Assembly: GCA_037501455.1 (NCBI GenBank)
Contig: CM074859.1
Coordinates: 89,548,894-89,612,893, forward strand
Direction: 5' to 3'
Source of the DNA: Lantana camara
Taxonomy: Eukaryota; Streptophyta; Magnoliopsida; Lamiales; Verbenaceae
Length of the DNA stretch: 64,000 bases
This document shows positions 24,088 to 36,256 of this stretch, piece by piece (positions within the stretch are counted from its first letter, which is position 1; every line of letters starts with the position of its first letter). Made by a program: the position numbers and the translations under genes. A model generated the notes under the pieces. It was not told the origin of the DNA, made no database searches, and was given only the letters and a program-made list of their open reading frames with translations.

Positions 24088-26040
24088 TGTTAGGAATAGT
24101 GCCCTAGAAAGCCGATTGTATATCCGCTTTGTGCTTTTCCTTATTGTAATCACAGACAATCTTTGAATGAAATAACGAATTGAGGCAACACTTCTTTATA
24201 TGCTCTTGTTTGGTATGCGTTTACTTTATCTGTGCATGTATGAGAACTCCCCTAATCCTGATGACTTTAGGACTCTGCCATTTAGGTGAAATGGTTCATG
24301 AAACGAGCCCTATATCACATAAGTCATGATTAGTAAAATACTCCAAGCCGATGAGTCCTACAGACAGTGGGAGTGTCAACCAGACTCCTCTAAGGCTTGC
24401 TTGTGGGATCACGCCCTTAAGAAGGACCACCTTGTTTCATGGAGGTGGAAAGTGTATAGTTGATACGTGCGTGATACATGAGGGTGCTTACTTTAATAAG
24501 TGAGTTCACTGAGGCGCCCCGTGTGAGAACATTCCTAAATGGGAAAGGAAGTTTCTATTTCAGGAAATGGAAACTTCCAGATTAGGAAATATCTCACGAG
24601 TCATTGATGTGATTAATTGATCCTTAGACTTGAGGTTCCTTGTCACTTTATGAGTTAACTCTGTAGTCTTAGGTATAAGCTTTAAAGGGTGTCGCCTTAG
24701 ACAACTGATTCAAGGCTTATGCTGGGGCTGCACAAGTGACTCGTGAAAGTGAATGAGAATCAAGAAAGGACCTACACTTGCATTTGCAAGGTGATCTCTT
24801 ATTGTGTAAGTCATTCATATGCCATATGGAGTCCTTGGCCAAGGCAGTAGATCAAGACATCAAGAAAAGGGTTTCTTGGATTGAGATCAAATGGATATGA
24901 AATGCACTTAGCTTTAAGACCGGATTATTAGGGTTCTGATTATTCCCTTGCCCTAGATCTTGGTTGAGAGATAGTAAGTAGGAGGATTGTATCTCACATG
25001 AATCAATGACTTAAAGGTTCTGTCGAATCCGAACATTCCAATTCAGCTAGGGGTTAAACACCTGTTGCTAGACTATGGTCGTTTAATCTGTGGACTGATT
25101 AATTAATTAGTGAATTAATTAATTAGGGTCACTGCTAATTGAATTGAGAACCTAGAGGGTCACACACAACAACTTGGTTACATGAGTTGAGGCTTGAAAA
25201 TGATTAAACGAGTTAATCGGGCCAAGAGGGTTCCACACGTGTGAAATCACACGTGTGGCTCACGTGAGTGACACGTGTCACTGTGACACGTGTCACACAC
25301 GTGTGTATATATATTATATATATATATATATTAAATAATTAATTAGTTAATTATTTAATAGACTTTGGTTTAATTTTGAATTAAAAGGAAAGTCTAATTT
25401 TGGAGAAAATAATCTAGTTAATTAATTATGAATTAATTAATTAGATAAAAATAAGTTATTTATTTTATAATAAATAAAGTATAAAATTATCCAAAAATAG
25501 TTTGGATATTTTTAGCTCTCTTAAAAGTTGACTAGAATTAGAATTCAAAGTCAAAGTTGGAAAATACTTGATCATCAAGTAATAGGAGAGAGAGGGACCA
25601 AATCCTTTGTCCATTAGGACTAGGTTCAGCCGCCCCTCCCCTTTCCTATATATAGGGGAGCTCATGCTCCCCTTTAGAGCTAATAGACAATTCTTGGTTC
25701 ATGTGTTGAACACCTTCCTTTCTCCAAGATTAAATTAAACCCTAGGTTAAGCCTAAACACTAACTAGAGAACTAGCATCCTTACTAGTTAGATTGTGATC
25801 AAGTTGGTGGACTTTCTCTAGAGACTTCAAGTTAGAAGTTTGAAGATTCGAGCTTTACCAAGGAGAGGGGATCAAGCCGCGTGAAGAGCGTTCTTGGGTG
25901 GCTTGAAACGCTTCAAGAAAGAATAAAAGAAAAGTAAGTTTTCTATCTTTACGAATTTGGTTACACGATTGCGAGTTCAAGGTCCTTTTGTTGGGAAAAT
26001 TTTTTAAATTCCGCTGCTTTCTGATTCGTGTTTTCCAACA
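24088..26040 (+). repeat. Copia 3' LTR
   Basis: 1953 bp, co-linear with the 5' LTR. Ends TTTTCCAACA, followed by target-site copy ATACA. Confidence 0.95.
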
Positions 26041-26388
26041 ATACATACTCTTCCTATACAAATACACTCACACATGCATTATATATGTATATATAAATGG
26101 AGCACTAAGGAATTATATACATATAATATACATAATATCTCAACCTTTTTACTTTATGCATATATATTATATATCTATATATTATATCTTATATTCACAA
26201 GAACACACACACAACACACACAAAATCTCTACACACACACAAACCCCTTTCTCTCAACTCTTCACACACACCCCTCATTTGATCCAAGCAAGAAGATGAA
26301 GGAGAAGAAGGAATTTAGAAAGGATCATCATCTTCATCATCTCATCATTTCCATTTCATCCTTTTCTTCCAAGGTTGGTTCATGTGTT

Positions 26389-26422
<34 letters not shown>

Positions 26423-28502
26423 GGTGTGTGTATGTATGAGGGTTTGTTAGAGTTTTGGATTTTGGACTTTAATATTGATGATCAAGCATGAATTCTTGAG
26501 CAATATATGTGAATTCATGAATTCCTAGCCTTATTTCCTTGTTATTTGGATGATTGATACATATATGAATTTTGGAGGAGTATATGTGATTGTTTGGTTT
26601 GATTTTTCGTTCCAACTTGAATTATATGTGTTGGAATTGAAGTATTAGTTGTGTGTTGGTGTTATATGTTAGTTTTGATGTGTTTATTTGTTGTGGTTTG
26701 GTGTTGGAGTGGTTTGGGAGCCATATCTTGAGCCTTGCCCTATTTTTCCCTCGTATTCCGCTGCCGGAGAAGATCCACGGGCATGGATTTTGACCCACGG
26801 TCGTGGATTTAAGTCCAGAAAACTTGGTTTTTCGCCATAGGAATCCACGGGCGTGGATTTTTGTCCACGGTCGTGGATCCGCCCCAGTTTTCTGTCCGAG
26901 TTTGTTTTGCTTCGGTCTCCCTCATACGAACTCCGATTGACTTGATTTTTGAACCGACGGAAACCTCTTGAAGTCTAGAACAATCTCCAAGTAGAATATT
27001 CTCAATATCTTTTGCCATTTGTGAGATATAATCAACCCCTTTTGGTGTTACCACTTCATCGACAATCTACATTCCTTCAACTTCGGACCTACACCATTTA
27101 CTCCTCGTTTTGAACTAGAATACGAGCCATATGTAATTTTAAAGGTATACATGTATACTTTCATATCCAACAAACAAAACCCAATTCCAACTTCTACAAC
27201 TCAATATATTTCCATTTTCCTACAGCTTGTACATTTCCAAAAATTGTCAACTTTTGCCAAACTTCGCCAAAACCCCTCTTATTGCATTCCTTTCACTTCC
27301 TTAGCTCCCGTATGTGACTTATATGAATTATATGCTTACTTAATTGATATTTATGCTCTTATTTGACACTCTTTGATCTTTAATTGGTTAAACTTGATTG
27401 TTAACTCCGTGCCTTACATGAAATGAATTCATTTGATTAAATGGCATGAATACATGGCCTCTTTGAGTGTAATTGCATCTCCTATATGTTAATTGAATGT
27501 CACTCATGTTATAACATGATATACCACTTTATAAGCATTGTTGTGCGTCCTATTTGGTATCATATTGAGTCTCCTCTCACGAGTACACACTGTTACTCTC
27601 TCTTGTACAGTTCATCTCCAGGGTGGAGACTTCTGGATTGAATAGGCACCCTTATCAATCATGTTTCTTGTCTCGGGTTATTCCAGGTGAGGGTGTTTTC
27701 GTTCTAGCTATGTATCAAACCCTATAACCTTATGTGATAAGTTTTGGCCAACAACCTTATGTATATATATATCGTTTTCAAAGTGGAGCCATCGAGTAAA
27801 TGTTTCCTCGTGAATTATGATTATTATGATCATTGCTTTAATGTATTGGTGAGTTATGCACATCATGTTCATGTTATTGGGCCCGGGGAAACGTGGGCTT
27901 GGACACCGGCACGGTATCGGGCCGTCGGGCAACCCCTTAGCACGTAGTACCCTTTGAGAATATCCTCGCGCGACCAAGGAGGCAGGAAGGCTGGATATTC
28001 TTGAGCCGATGGTCAACCCATCGAAAGAGCGGATAGGAGTCATGAGCCTCCGTATCAATGTTGTTATTATTAAATGGTTCGGGTCTGCAGGCCCGGCCAT
28101 TATGGAGGGAGAAGGTTGGAAATTATTTTATGATTATGATTATAATTATAATTATGTTATTATGATTATGCACAGTGCGGGAAGGCCGGGACACCGATTG
28201 TCCAAACGCTCATGTCATATTTATGTCTTGCCTGTATTATTATGTATTACATGAACACGTATTTAGAACATATTAAATCATGCTCATTGTACACAGTCGG
28301 AGTTTGGTTGGAGAATTATGCACGCTCACTCGCCGAGCCATTATGATTATTCATGATTTATGAACTTAATAAATTAAATATGAATTAGTCGTAAAGTCCG
28401 AGGATAGCTTATCTATTTTCTTGCCCTTCGCGGGAACTAACCTCACTTAAAACGTTGCTCGGGATTTATGAATTGCGTGCGCATGTTTCTATATATATGT
28501 AC
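26041..28502 (+). repeat. Element B, 3' LTR, middle segment
   Basis: Resumes with ATACA after the copia element and ends with TGTAC, where element D begins. From 26309 on it matches the 5' LTR remnant starting at 9641. Contains the TATA-like TATATATAAATGG near 26088, the donor-like CAAG/GTTGGT at 26373/26374 and a palindrome cluster at 26773-26879. It shows what the truncated 5' LTR has lost. Confidence 0.92.
26773..26879 (+). repeat. Palindrome cluster in element B 3' LTR
   Basis: Same four units as 10085-10190. The fourth differs (CCACGGTCGTGG here, CCACAGCCGTGG there). Confidence 0.85.
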
Positions 28503-30176
28503 TGTAACACCCCCGGAGCGACAGGGTGCCACATCCCCCGCACTAAGGTCTAACACGAGTAACGAAATAGAGAGTTCGCACCCGTATCAAACCATAGCGA
28601 ACGGGAGACACACAAAACTCACACTCTCGTTAGGAGGCCTAGACCCTCAGAAACTGCGCAAAATAAAATCAGAGTAGCGGAAGCAATTCATATCCAACAT
28701 AATTCCCAAGATCACATATATACATAATCAAAATGGGGGAGGGTCAAGTATTCATGCTACATGCTAGATTATATACAGAATATACAATGCCATCACGGCC
28801 AAAATAACATAAGTGTGTTCAGAATACATCATCCAAAATGCGTAAAGTAAAGGAAAGGAAATCCACTACGATGCATGAAGACCCAAGCTAAACCACAAGT
28901 AAACCCAAAAGACACTTGCCGCCTAGCTTGACCCGGAAGAACCTGTAAACTCAAAAGAAAGGAAAAAAGGGGAAAAACAATAACGAGGGTTAGTACTAGT
29001 GACTAGTGAGGGGCTAACTCACGCACCCGATATACGTATAGAGCAAAGGATGTATCAAAACGGAAGGATCCTTGAACCGAGAGTGGTTTTTGCAAGCCAA
29101 ATTAATTCCCGTGATATAGATATACATAGGTTAAAGAAAAGGCAAAAGGCAAAATCCCAAGTTTTAGGTACTTAGAAATCCACTCTCGTTTCACAGATCA
29201 TACAAAACTAAACCACCTCGGCGAGTACGAGTTACACTCCAACTTCCATATACGAAGAACAAAGCAAAGCAAATCAGAATCCATCCCCAACACCGTTTGA
29301 TAGAAGGGTTGATCGGCCCTAACTATCCACATACACAGACGAGACAAGGTTTAATTACTACCTTGAAACCTTCGGCGGCTGCCTCCGCCGGCTCAAGAGA
29401 AACACCCTTCCTCAACCTCCCAAGGTTGGGTGAGACTCTCAATGGAGGTGTTGATGGAAGAGCTCGGCGACCCCTCGGTCGTCCCGAGATTACCATACTA
29501 CACTCCGTGGCCCAAACAGATCACGAAATCACACATATATCTCAAAGCTTATCTTTCAAAGCCACATCTCGCTTACACACACACACTCGTACAAAACTAA
29601 ACTTTTCAAACGAAGGCAAAATAGCTTACAAATTTATACAAAACGTTTTCCAATCCTTATAACAAATGGGAGAAATCCCGCAACATATGTATCATACACT
29701 TATTTACCCTATAATATACATATTCGCATGCGAGGCCTCAAATCAAATAGATTTGTAGGTCGAATAACTAAAAGAACAAAAACCTCACCTTGTCAACGAA
29801 CATAGTGGAGATAAAAGGGGAAACCGGACACCTACGGAGCAAGCTCGTCCTCTACAGGAAGATCCTCTGAACAAGACAAACAACAAGGAACACTCTTAGA
29901 CTCAATATGAACCACATTGACGCTCGGTACATGCATATGTATGATTATGATGTAAATGATATGAGATGAATCCACATTTATGTCATTTACGAGCAAACAA
30001 TTCATATAAAAACATATATCACAAACGAGGATGTAAATCAAATCACAAATTCATAACATAAGGCTTAGCACAACATATGACAAGTTAGTCATGCATACAT
30101 ACCAAAAACGAGGCAAGAAGGACCAATAAGAAGCAATGAAAAGGCGAAAGAAATCTCCTCGGATGCCACCCTAATG

Positions 30177-30305
30177 GACACGGCCGTGTCAGAAAACAAA
30201 GGGAAACGGACACGGCCGTGTCAGGCAAATAAATTCGAAAAAAACATTTCCGAGGGCTCAACACGGCCGTGTCCATTTTCCTTTGTAAACTGACGCGGCT
30301 GTGTC
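30177..30305 (-). repeat. GACACGGCCGTGTC palindrome cluster, element D 3' LTR
   Basis: Perfect 14-bp palindromes at 30177-30190 and 30209-30222, an ACACGGCCGTGT core near 30261, and a diverged copy GACGCGGCTGTGTC at 30292-30305. The cluster recurs in the other D LTR at 37926-38054. Confidence 0.9.
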
Positions 30306-31157
30306 AGGCCTTCAGCCTGGAAAATTTTTTGGCGAAACAAGTCCGAAAATGGAGGCAAAAACAGGGCATTTCGGTTGGGGGCTTCAAGGAGACTCTTATG
30401 CCAAACAAAACACACTCAACAAGCATCAAAATGACACCAATTAAACATATGTTCATGCCCAACAAGTAGCCACAATTTCAGCTCCAAAAATGCAAGCAAT
30501 TCAAGGCATGAGTGAGGAAGAAATGCATCAAATATATCATCAAAGCTCAAGAGTTCATTAATGGAAATTTGATCATATCTCAACAACCATAAAAGGAGAT
30601 GCAATAAATATCAATAATCATGCTCTAGAAGTCATATATCATCATCATATTTCAAGGGAACAAGGATGGAGCAAGAATCAATCAAATTCTCCCAACTACT
30701 ACTATTCACATGCTTGCCATATTTCATGAATCAACCATGGAAGCCAACTCAAGATCACATAAAAGAGAGGAGAGAGAGTGTAGAAGACAACCATGAATTT
30801 ACCTTTCAAATTGGCGAAGCTTAGGTGAAGATTTGAGCTCAAAAATCAAAGAAATGGACAAAGGGTTTCTCTTCCTTCTTTTCCCTTGCTTGGCTGATCG
30901 GTTTTGGGAGAGAGGGAGAGAATGGATCGGTTAAGGGGAGTTTAAGGGCTGAGGGAGTGGGTTAACTCAAGGTCTAACTCATGGTTAAGGCTTAGTTGGG
31001 TTTAAGTGGGGTCCACAAGGCATTGCTAGGTCAAAAGGTAGCTTTCAAGCGTAAGGGGCTCGTTACAGGTGAAATTCGAAGGTCTTAAAGAACTTAGAAA
31101 AATATGAGGCTTATCCCATCGAACCTGAATCGTCGAAATGAGTTCAACGGAGGTGAC

Positions 31158-31177
31158 GGAATTTGAATCCGAATTCC
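31158..31177 (-). other. GATT-loop hairpin in element D LTR
   Basis: Sense GGAATTCG-GATT-CAAATTCC, with one mismatch in the stem. The other D LTR has the better paired GGAATTCG-GATT-TGAATTCC (42330-42349). Same position and loop as in A and E, different stem letters. Confidence 0.75.
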
Positions 31178-31563
31178 CGAGCTCAAGATACGCGTCCCGG
31201 AACCCAAGGTGCGCTAAATGCTCTTTAGCCTCCTTTAGGTCCCATCTCCAAAACGAACCCAAAAAGGCAATCAAAACAAATACCAAAACATATAACGAGT
31301 ATATAACCGAGTACATGAAGCATATAATTAACACATATCATAAATTTACAAAATTCAGAATTAAATGTGGATCCAAAACGAACAAAATACAAAGCAAGGA
31401 AGTTAAACGTTCAAGTTAAACAAATTCATACCAAAGCAATTAAGTATCAATTAAATTCAATTAATCTACGTTAGCACTTAAATATCACGTAATCACATAA
31501 TAGAATTAATTAAATAGCGCACACAACAGGTTACCTGAGAGTCTGATCAGTCGGGATGTTACA

Positions 31564-31576
31564 AACCTCCCTCCTT
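31564..31576 (-). promoter_or_regulatory. Polypurine tract, element D
   Basis: On the minus strand AAGGAGGGAGGTT lies directly before the 3' LTR. It resembles the tract of the non-coding element B. Confidence 0.8.
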
Positions 31577-31591
31577 CAAAAGGACCTGTCC

Positions 31592-34500
31592 TCAAGTCCG
31601 AGGCGAGGTCTTGAAAAGTTCCGGATACAACTGTTTCATCTTACCCTCAGTCTCCCAAGTGGCTTCCTCGGATTCCTGATCACGCCACAAGACTTTCACA
31701 AGAGGGATTTGGCTATTCCTCAACTCTTGCATCTTCCGATCCACCACTTTAATCGGATACTTCTTAAAAGTCAAATCCGGCTCTAGCTGAACTTTCTCCA
31801 CTGGGAGAATAGAAGACTCATCGGGATAATGTTTCCGAAGCTGCGAGACATGAAACACATTGTGAATCCCGGTCAAACTCGGTGGTAAATCAAGTCTGTA
31901 GGCTACTTCCCCAACTCGATCAAGGATCTCAAAGGGGCCTAAGTAGCGAGGGTTAAGCTTCCCGCCTTTACCAATCCGAGCATACCCTTTTCTAGGAGAT
32001 GCCTTTAAAAAGACCTTATCTCCTTTCTCAAACTCTAAGGGTCGTCTTCTTTTATCTGCATAACTTTTCTGCCTGTCTTGTGCCGCTTTCAACCTCTGTC
32101 TGATCACTTTCACCCTCTCGATGGTATCCTGAATCTCCTTGGGTTTCTTAGCCCTTTCGAGCTTTCCATCTTTGATCCATCTCCACTCGTCAATATCCCA
32201 AAAGAGAGGGGATCGGCATTTCCTTCCATATAAAGCCTCATACGGTGCCATTCCAATAGAAGACTGAAAGCTGTTGTTGTAGGCATACTCAATCAAATCC
32301 AACTGTTCGCCCCACGAATCCTGATAATCCAAGGCACAAGCGCGAAGCATGTCCTTGAGATATCTTATTAGCCTTTTAGACTGGCCATCCGTTTATGGGT
32401 GAAATGCAGTACTGAAGTGAAGCTTCGTCCCCAAACACTTCTGTAATTCCTGCCAAAAACTGGATGTGAACAGAGGATCCCTATCTGAAACAATGCTGAC
32501 CGGGGTACCATGCAATCTAACAATCTCCTTCCGATATAACCGGGCCAACTTAGGAACCTTATCGGACATCTTTACCTTAAGAAAATGTGCCGACTTCGTC
32601 AACCGATCATTAATCACCCAAATTCCATCGGAACCTCCTTTGGTCCTTGGCAAGCCGGACACGAAGTCCATTGTCACTTGCTCCCACTTCCACTCGGGTA
32701 TTGGAAGTGGTTGGAGAGTTCCTCCCGGTTTCTGGTGCTCTTCTTTCACCACTTGGCATGTTTGACATCTTCTAACATAATTAGCAACGTCTCTCTTCAT
32801 GCCGTTCCACCAATATAAAGTCCTTAAATCCTTATACATTTTGGTGGTACCGGGATGTACTGCATATGCCAACTTATGAGCTTCGTCAAGTACCAACTGC
32901 TTAAGTTCTTCTGGAATGCAAACCCGAGCTTTAAATCTGAATAACCCTGAATCATCAAATCCAAACTTAGTTTCAGGATCAATCCTTGATTTAGTTACCA
33001 ATTTCTGAATCTCGGGATCCATAGATTGAGCTTCTATCAATCTATGCTTCAAAACCGGTTGAACCGAAATGTTAGCCAAGCGAGCCTCTGAGACCAAAAC
33101 CGCTGAATCTCGTCCACTAGAACCTGCTTCCAGACCTGAAATACTAGCCTTCCTACTTAAAGCATCCGTCACCACATTAGCTTTACCCGAATGGTACTGA
33201 ATCTTACAATCATAGTCCTCAAGTAGCTCCATCCACCTTCTCTGCCTTACGTTCAAATCTTTCTGAGTAAACAGATACTTAAGGCTCTGGTGGTCGGTGA
33301 ACACTTCAAAAGTAACTCCATAAAGGTAATGTCGCCATTTCATCAAAGCAAACACCACTACCGCGAGCTCCAAGTCATGAGTGGGATAGTTTTTCTCGTG
33401 ATCCTTTAACTTCCTTGAGGCGTAGGCTACAACCTTACCATTCTGCATCAACACACAACCGAGACCTTCCTTCGAGGCATCGGTGTAAACTGAGTAGCCT
33501 TCTGAACCCTCGGGTAGGGTTAAAACCGGTGCAGTAGTCAATCTTTCTTTAAGAGTTTGGAAACTCTTCTCACACGCCTCATCCCACTCGAATTTAACTT
33601 CTTTCTTAGTTAACCGGGTCAACGGGGAAGCAATCTTCGAGAAATCTTTCACAAAGCGCCTATAATACCCTGCTAACCCGAGAAAACTTCTCACTTCCGA
33701 GGCATTCTTAGGTTGCTTCCAAAGCATGACTGTCTCAATCTTCGCCGGATCCACTTCTATACCATTCCCAGAAATGAAGTGACCCAAAAAGGAAACTCGA
33801 TCCAACCAGAACTCGCATTTACTAAACTTGGCGAATAACTTGTGCTCCCAAAGCGTAGATAAGACAATACTCAAATGCCGCGCGTGCTCTTCCTCGGACC
33901 TCGAATACACCAGAATATCATCTATAAAGATGACTACGAATTTATCGAGGTAAGGCCGGAATATTCGGTGCATCATATCCATAAACACGGCTGGGGCATT
34001 GGTAAGACCAAAAGGCATGACCAAGAACTCGAAATGCCCATACCTTGTGTTGAAACCTGTCTTCGGTATATCTCCCTCCCGGATACGCAACTGGTAATAC
34101 CCTTGCCTTAAATCCAACTTAGAATAAACACTTGAGCCTTGCAGGAGATCGAACAACTCTTCAATGTGAGGGAGCGGGTATTTGTTCTTAACCGTTAACC
34201 GGTTTAGCTCACGGTAGTCAATACACATTCGCAAAGTCCCGTCTTTCTTCTTTACAAACAGGACCGGAGCACCCCACGGAGAAGTGCTCGGGCGAATGTA
34301 ACCACATTCTAAGAGCTCGTCCAGTTGCGTCTTCAACTCCTTCAACTCGGCTGGAGCTATCCTATAGGGAGATTTCGCCTACGGCTCTGCTCCGGGATAG
34401 AGATCTATCACAAACTCGACGTCCCGATCCGGAGGTAAAGATCCCAAATTTTCCGGAAACACATCGGGGAATTCCTTCACGATCTCCGTCTCCTCGAGCT

Positions 34501-36055
34501 TGGCCTGATCCTTTGGCTTATTCAAAAGGTAGGCCACGTAGCACGTCGCACCGTCCCGGAACAGTTTACTCGCTTCCATAAAGGAAATAAACGGGCAGGT
34601 CTTCAACCTCTGACCCGCAAAGACCGTAGAACCCAAAGTTACCTTCTTAGCAAAACAATCCATCACTGCTCGATAACGGTACAACCAGTCCATACCCAGA
34701 ATCACCCCAAACTTCTTGATAGGCATCTTGATCAAATCTGTCGGATACTCTCGATCTTCCACAACCACCGGACAACCACGGTAAACACAATTCTTAGACA
34801 AGGTACCACCAAGGGGAGAAGAAACAACAAAAGAATCATCTAAGCAAGCAACAGGCAAGGGAAGAGTAGAAACAAGCCGGAAAGCAATAAATGAATGCGT
34901 TGCTCCCGGATCAAACAATGCATACAATGGAATACCATAAATGTAGATAGTACCTTCAACCACGGCGTTGGCATCCACTTCCACATTCTCTTCCTCGCCC
35001 TCCAAAGCATAAGCCCTCGCTTGGATCGGTGCTCTCGGAGGCATCACATTCAATGGTTAAGGAGCTCGAGGCTGAGGTGCTCTCACTTGAGGATAAGTGC
35101 TAATCAAATGACCGGGCTCTCCACACCTATAACATCTCCTCAATTTCTTCCGGCATGACTCCTCGGTGTGATTGGGACCCTTGCTATAACTACATTGTAT
35201 TGGAGCAGGTAGAGCCGGTGTTGCAGGTACCGGAGGTCGAGCTTTCTTGACGGAAGTATTAGGACCTTGGGGTTTAAAAACCGGAGGCCCACTCTGTGAT
35301 GCAGGCCTCTTCCCCAAATAAGAGCTCGAACCTTGGCCCGAAGAGTCAGTCGGCCTCAATCTCATGTTATTGGCCTCCACTTTAATCGCCTTCCTCGTAG
35401 CCTTCTCCCACGTATCCACTGTAGCAGCCTTAAGAGCATTCTGAATCTCATATCTCAAACCATGAATAAAGTTTCGGGCCTTCTGGGTGTCATCATTGGT
35501 GATGTGTGGAGCATACGGTGCAAGTCTTTCGAATTCCAAGATATACTCTTCAACCGAACGGTTCCCTTGTCTCAATTCTGTAAATTGCTGAAGTCTTCTC
35601 TCGCGAGCACTAGGTGGAACATACTTGTGACGAAACTCTCTTACAAAGCTTTCCCAATCAAACTCCTCTCCATTCCTCTCCAATCGAGCTCTCATAGCCT
35701 TGAGCCAATTGGATGCAGGACCTTGAATAAACCGGGCCGTGCAAACAGCTTTCTCATGCGAAGGAGCGGGGCAAATTTCCTAAATTCTTGCAACCTCTGA
35801 CAACCACTCTTCTGCCTATATGTCATCTCCTCCATACCACTTCGGTGGGTTGTCATTTCTGAACTCCTTGAAGGCCGGAGTTACTTCTCCACCTTGCCCT
35901 TCCCATTGAGGATTATCTCTTTGATTCTGCTGAAGTTGATTAAGAAGAGCCTGCACAATATTCTCGGCATTCATCGGAAGAGGTGGAGGTGCTTGTGGAG
36001 GGGGTTGATTAAGATCAGGAGTCTGCTCCCTATCTGCTCTCCTTCTTGGAGGTAT
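31592..36055 (-). pseudogene. Ty3-gypsy gag-pol, broken by five in-frame stops
   Basis: A continuous reading frame of 1488 codons with no frameshift. It has stops at 35816-35818, 35780-35782, 35057-35059, 34379-34381 and 32393-32395, and ATA where the gag start is expected (36053-36055). Gag retrotrans domain lies around 35700-35450. The zinc knuckle CYRCGEPGHLIST near 35130 has lost its last Cys (Tyr). The protease site reads DPG instead of DSG/DTG (about 34912). Reverse transcriptase keeps FIDDIL (about 33928), and RNase H has TDAS and the DALSRK end. The integrase HHCC finger and first two catalytic Asp are present, but the catalytic Glu is Lys (32375-32377). The C-terminal IPLVKVLWRDQESEEATWE is a chromodomain-like tail, marking the Tekay/Del clade. 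The element cannot make its own proteins. Confidence 0.95.
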
Positions 36056-36244
36056 CCAGAAAATACACCAATCAAGAAATATCGATGCATGGGGTTCAGT
36101 TCATGATCATGAAGTCAATTACCATGAATTTAAAACAAATAAGTCACATAGAGATGTAAATGAATGCAAATAATCACATACTCCTATACCGAACGACCTA
36201 AACAGACTCAACACGACTCCAGAGTTCCAGTTTTGCAACCGAGA

Positions 36245-36256
36245 GCTCTGATACCA
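36245..36256 (-). promoter_or_regulatory. Primer-binding site (tRNA-iMet), element D
   Basis: TGGTATCAGAGC on the minus strand, eight bases inside the 5' LTR end. The downstream leader matches the leaders of A and B. Confidence 0.92.

Larger units (their letters stand above)
15870..26040 (+). mobile_element. Complete Ty1-copia retrotransposon
   Basis: 10,171 bp, bounded by the 5-bp target duplication ATACA (15865-15869 and 26041-26045). Its two LTRs are each 1953 bp, with about seven substitutions by eye and no indel. Order: 5' LTR, PBS, unusually long 2.3 kb leader, single gag-pol ORF, PPT, 3' LTR. Everything needed for transposition looks intact, so it may be active or only recently silenced. 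Confidence 0.97.
28503..31563 (-). repeat. Element D, 3' LTR (3061 bp)
   Basis: Plus-strand sequence runs from TGTAACACCCCCGG to GGGATGTTACA. In sense (minus) orientation the landmarks are: the hairpin block at 31230-31020, donor-like AAAG/GTAAAT (intron side 30802), the GACACGGCCGTGTC palindromes at 30305-30177, branch-like CTAAC near 28990, acceptor-like TTTACAG (28943), and the CCACATCCCCCGCAC block (plus strand) near the end. Confidence 0.95.

Noticed and set aside
35333..35800. 155-codon plus-strand ORF
   Set aside because: Antisense shadow of the gypsy gag frame.
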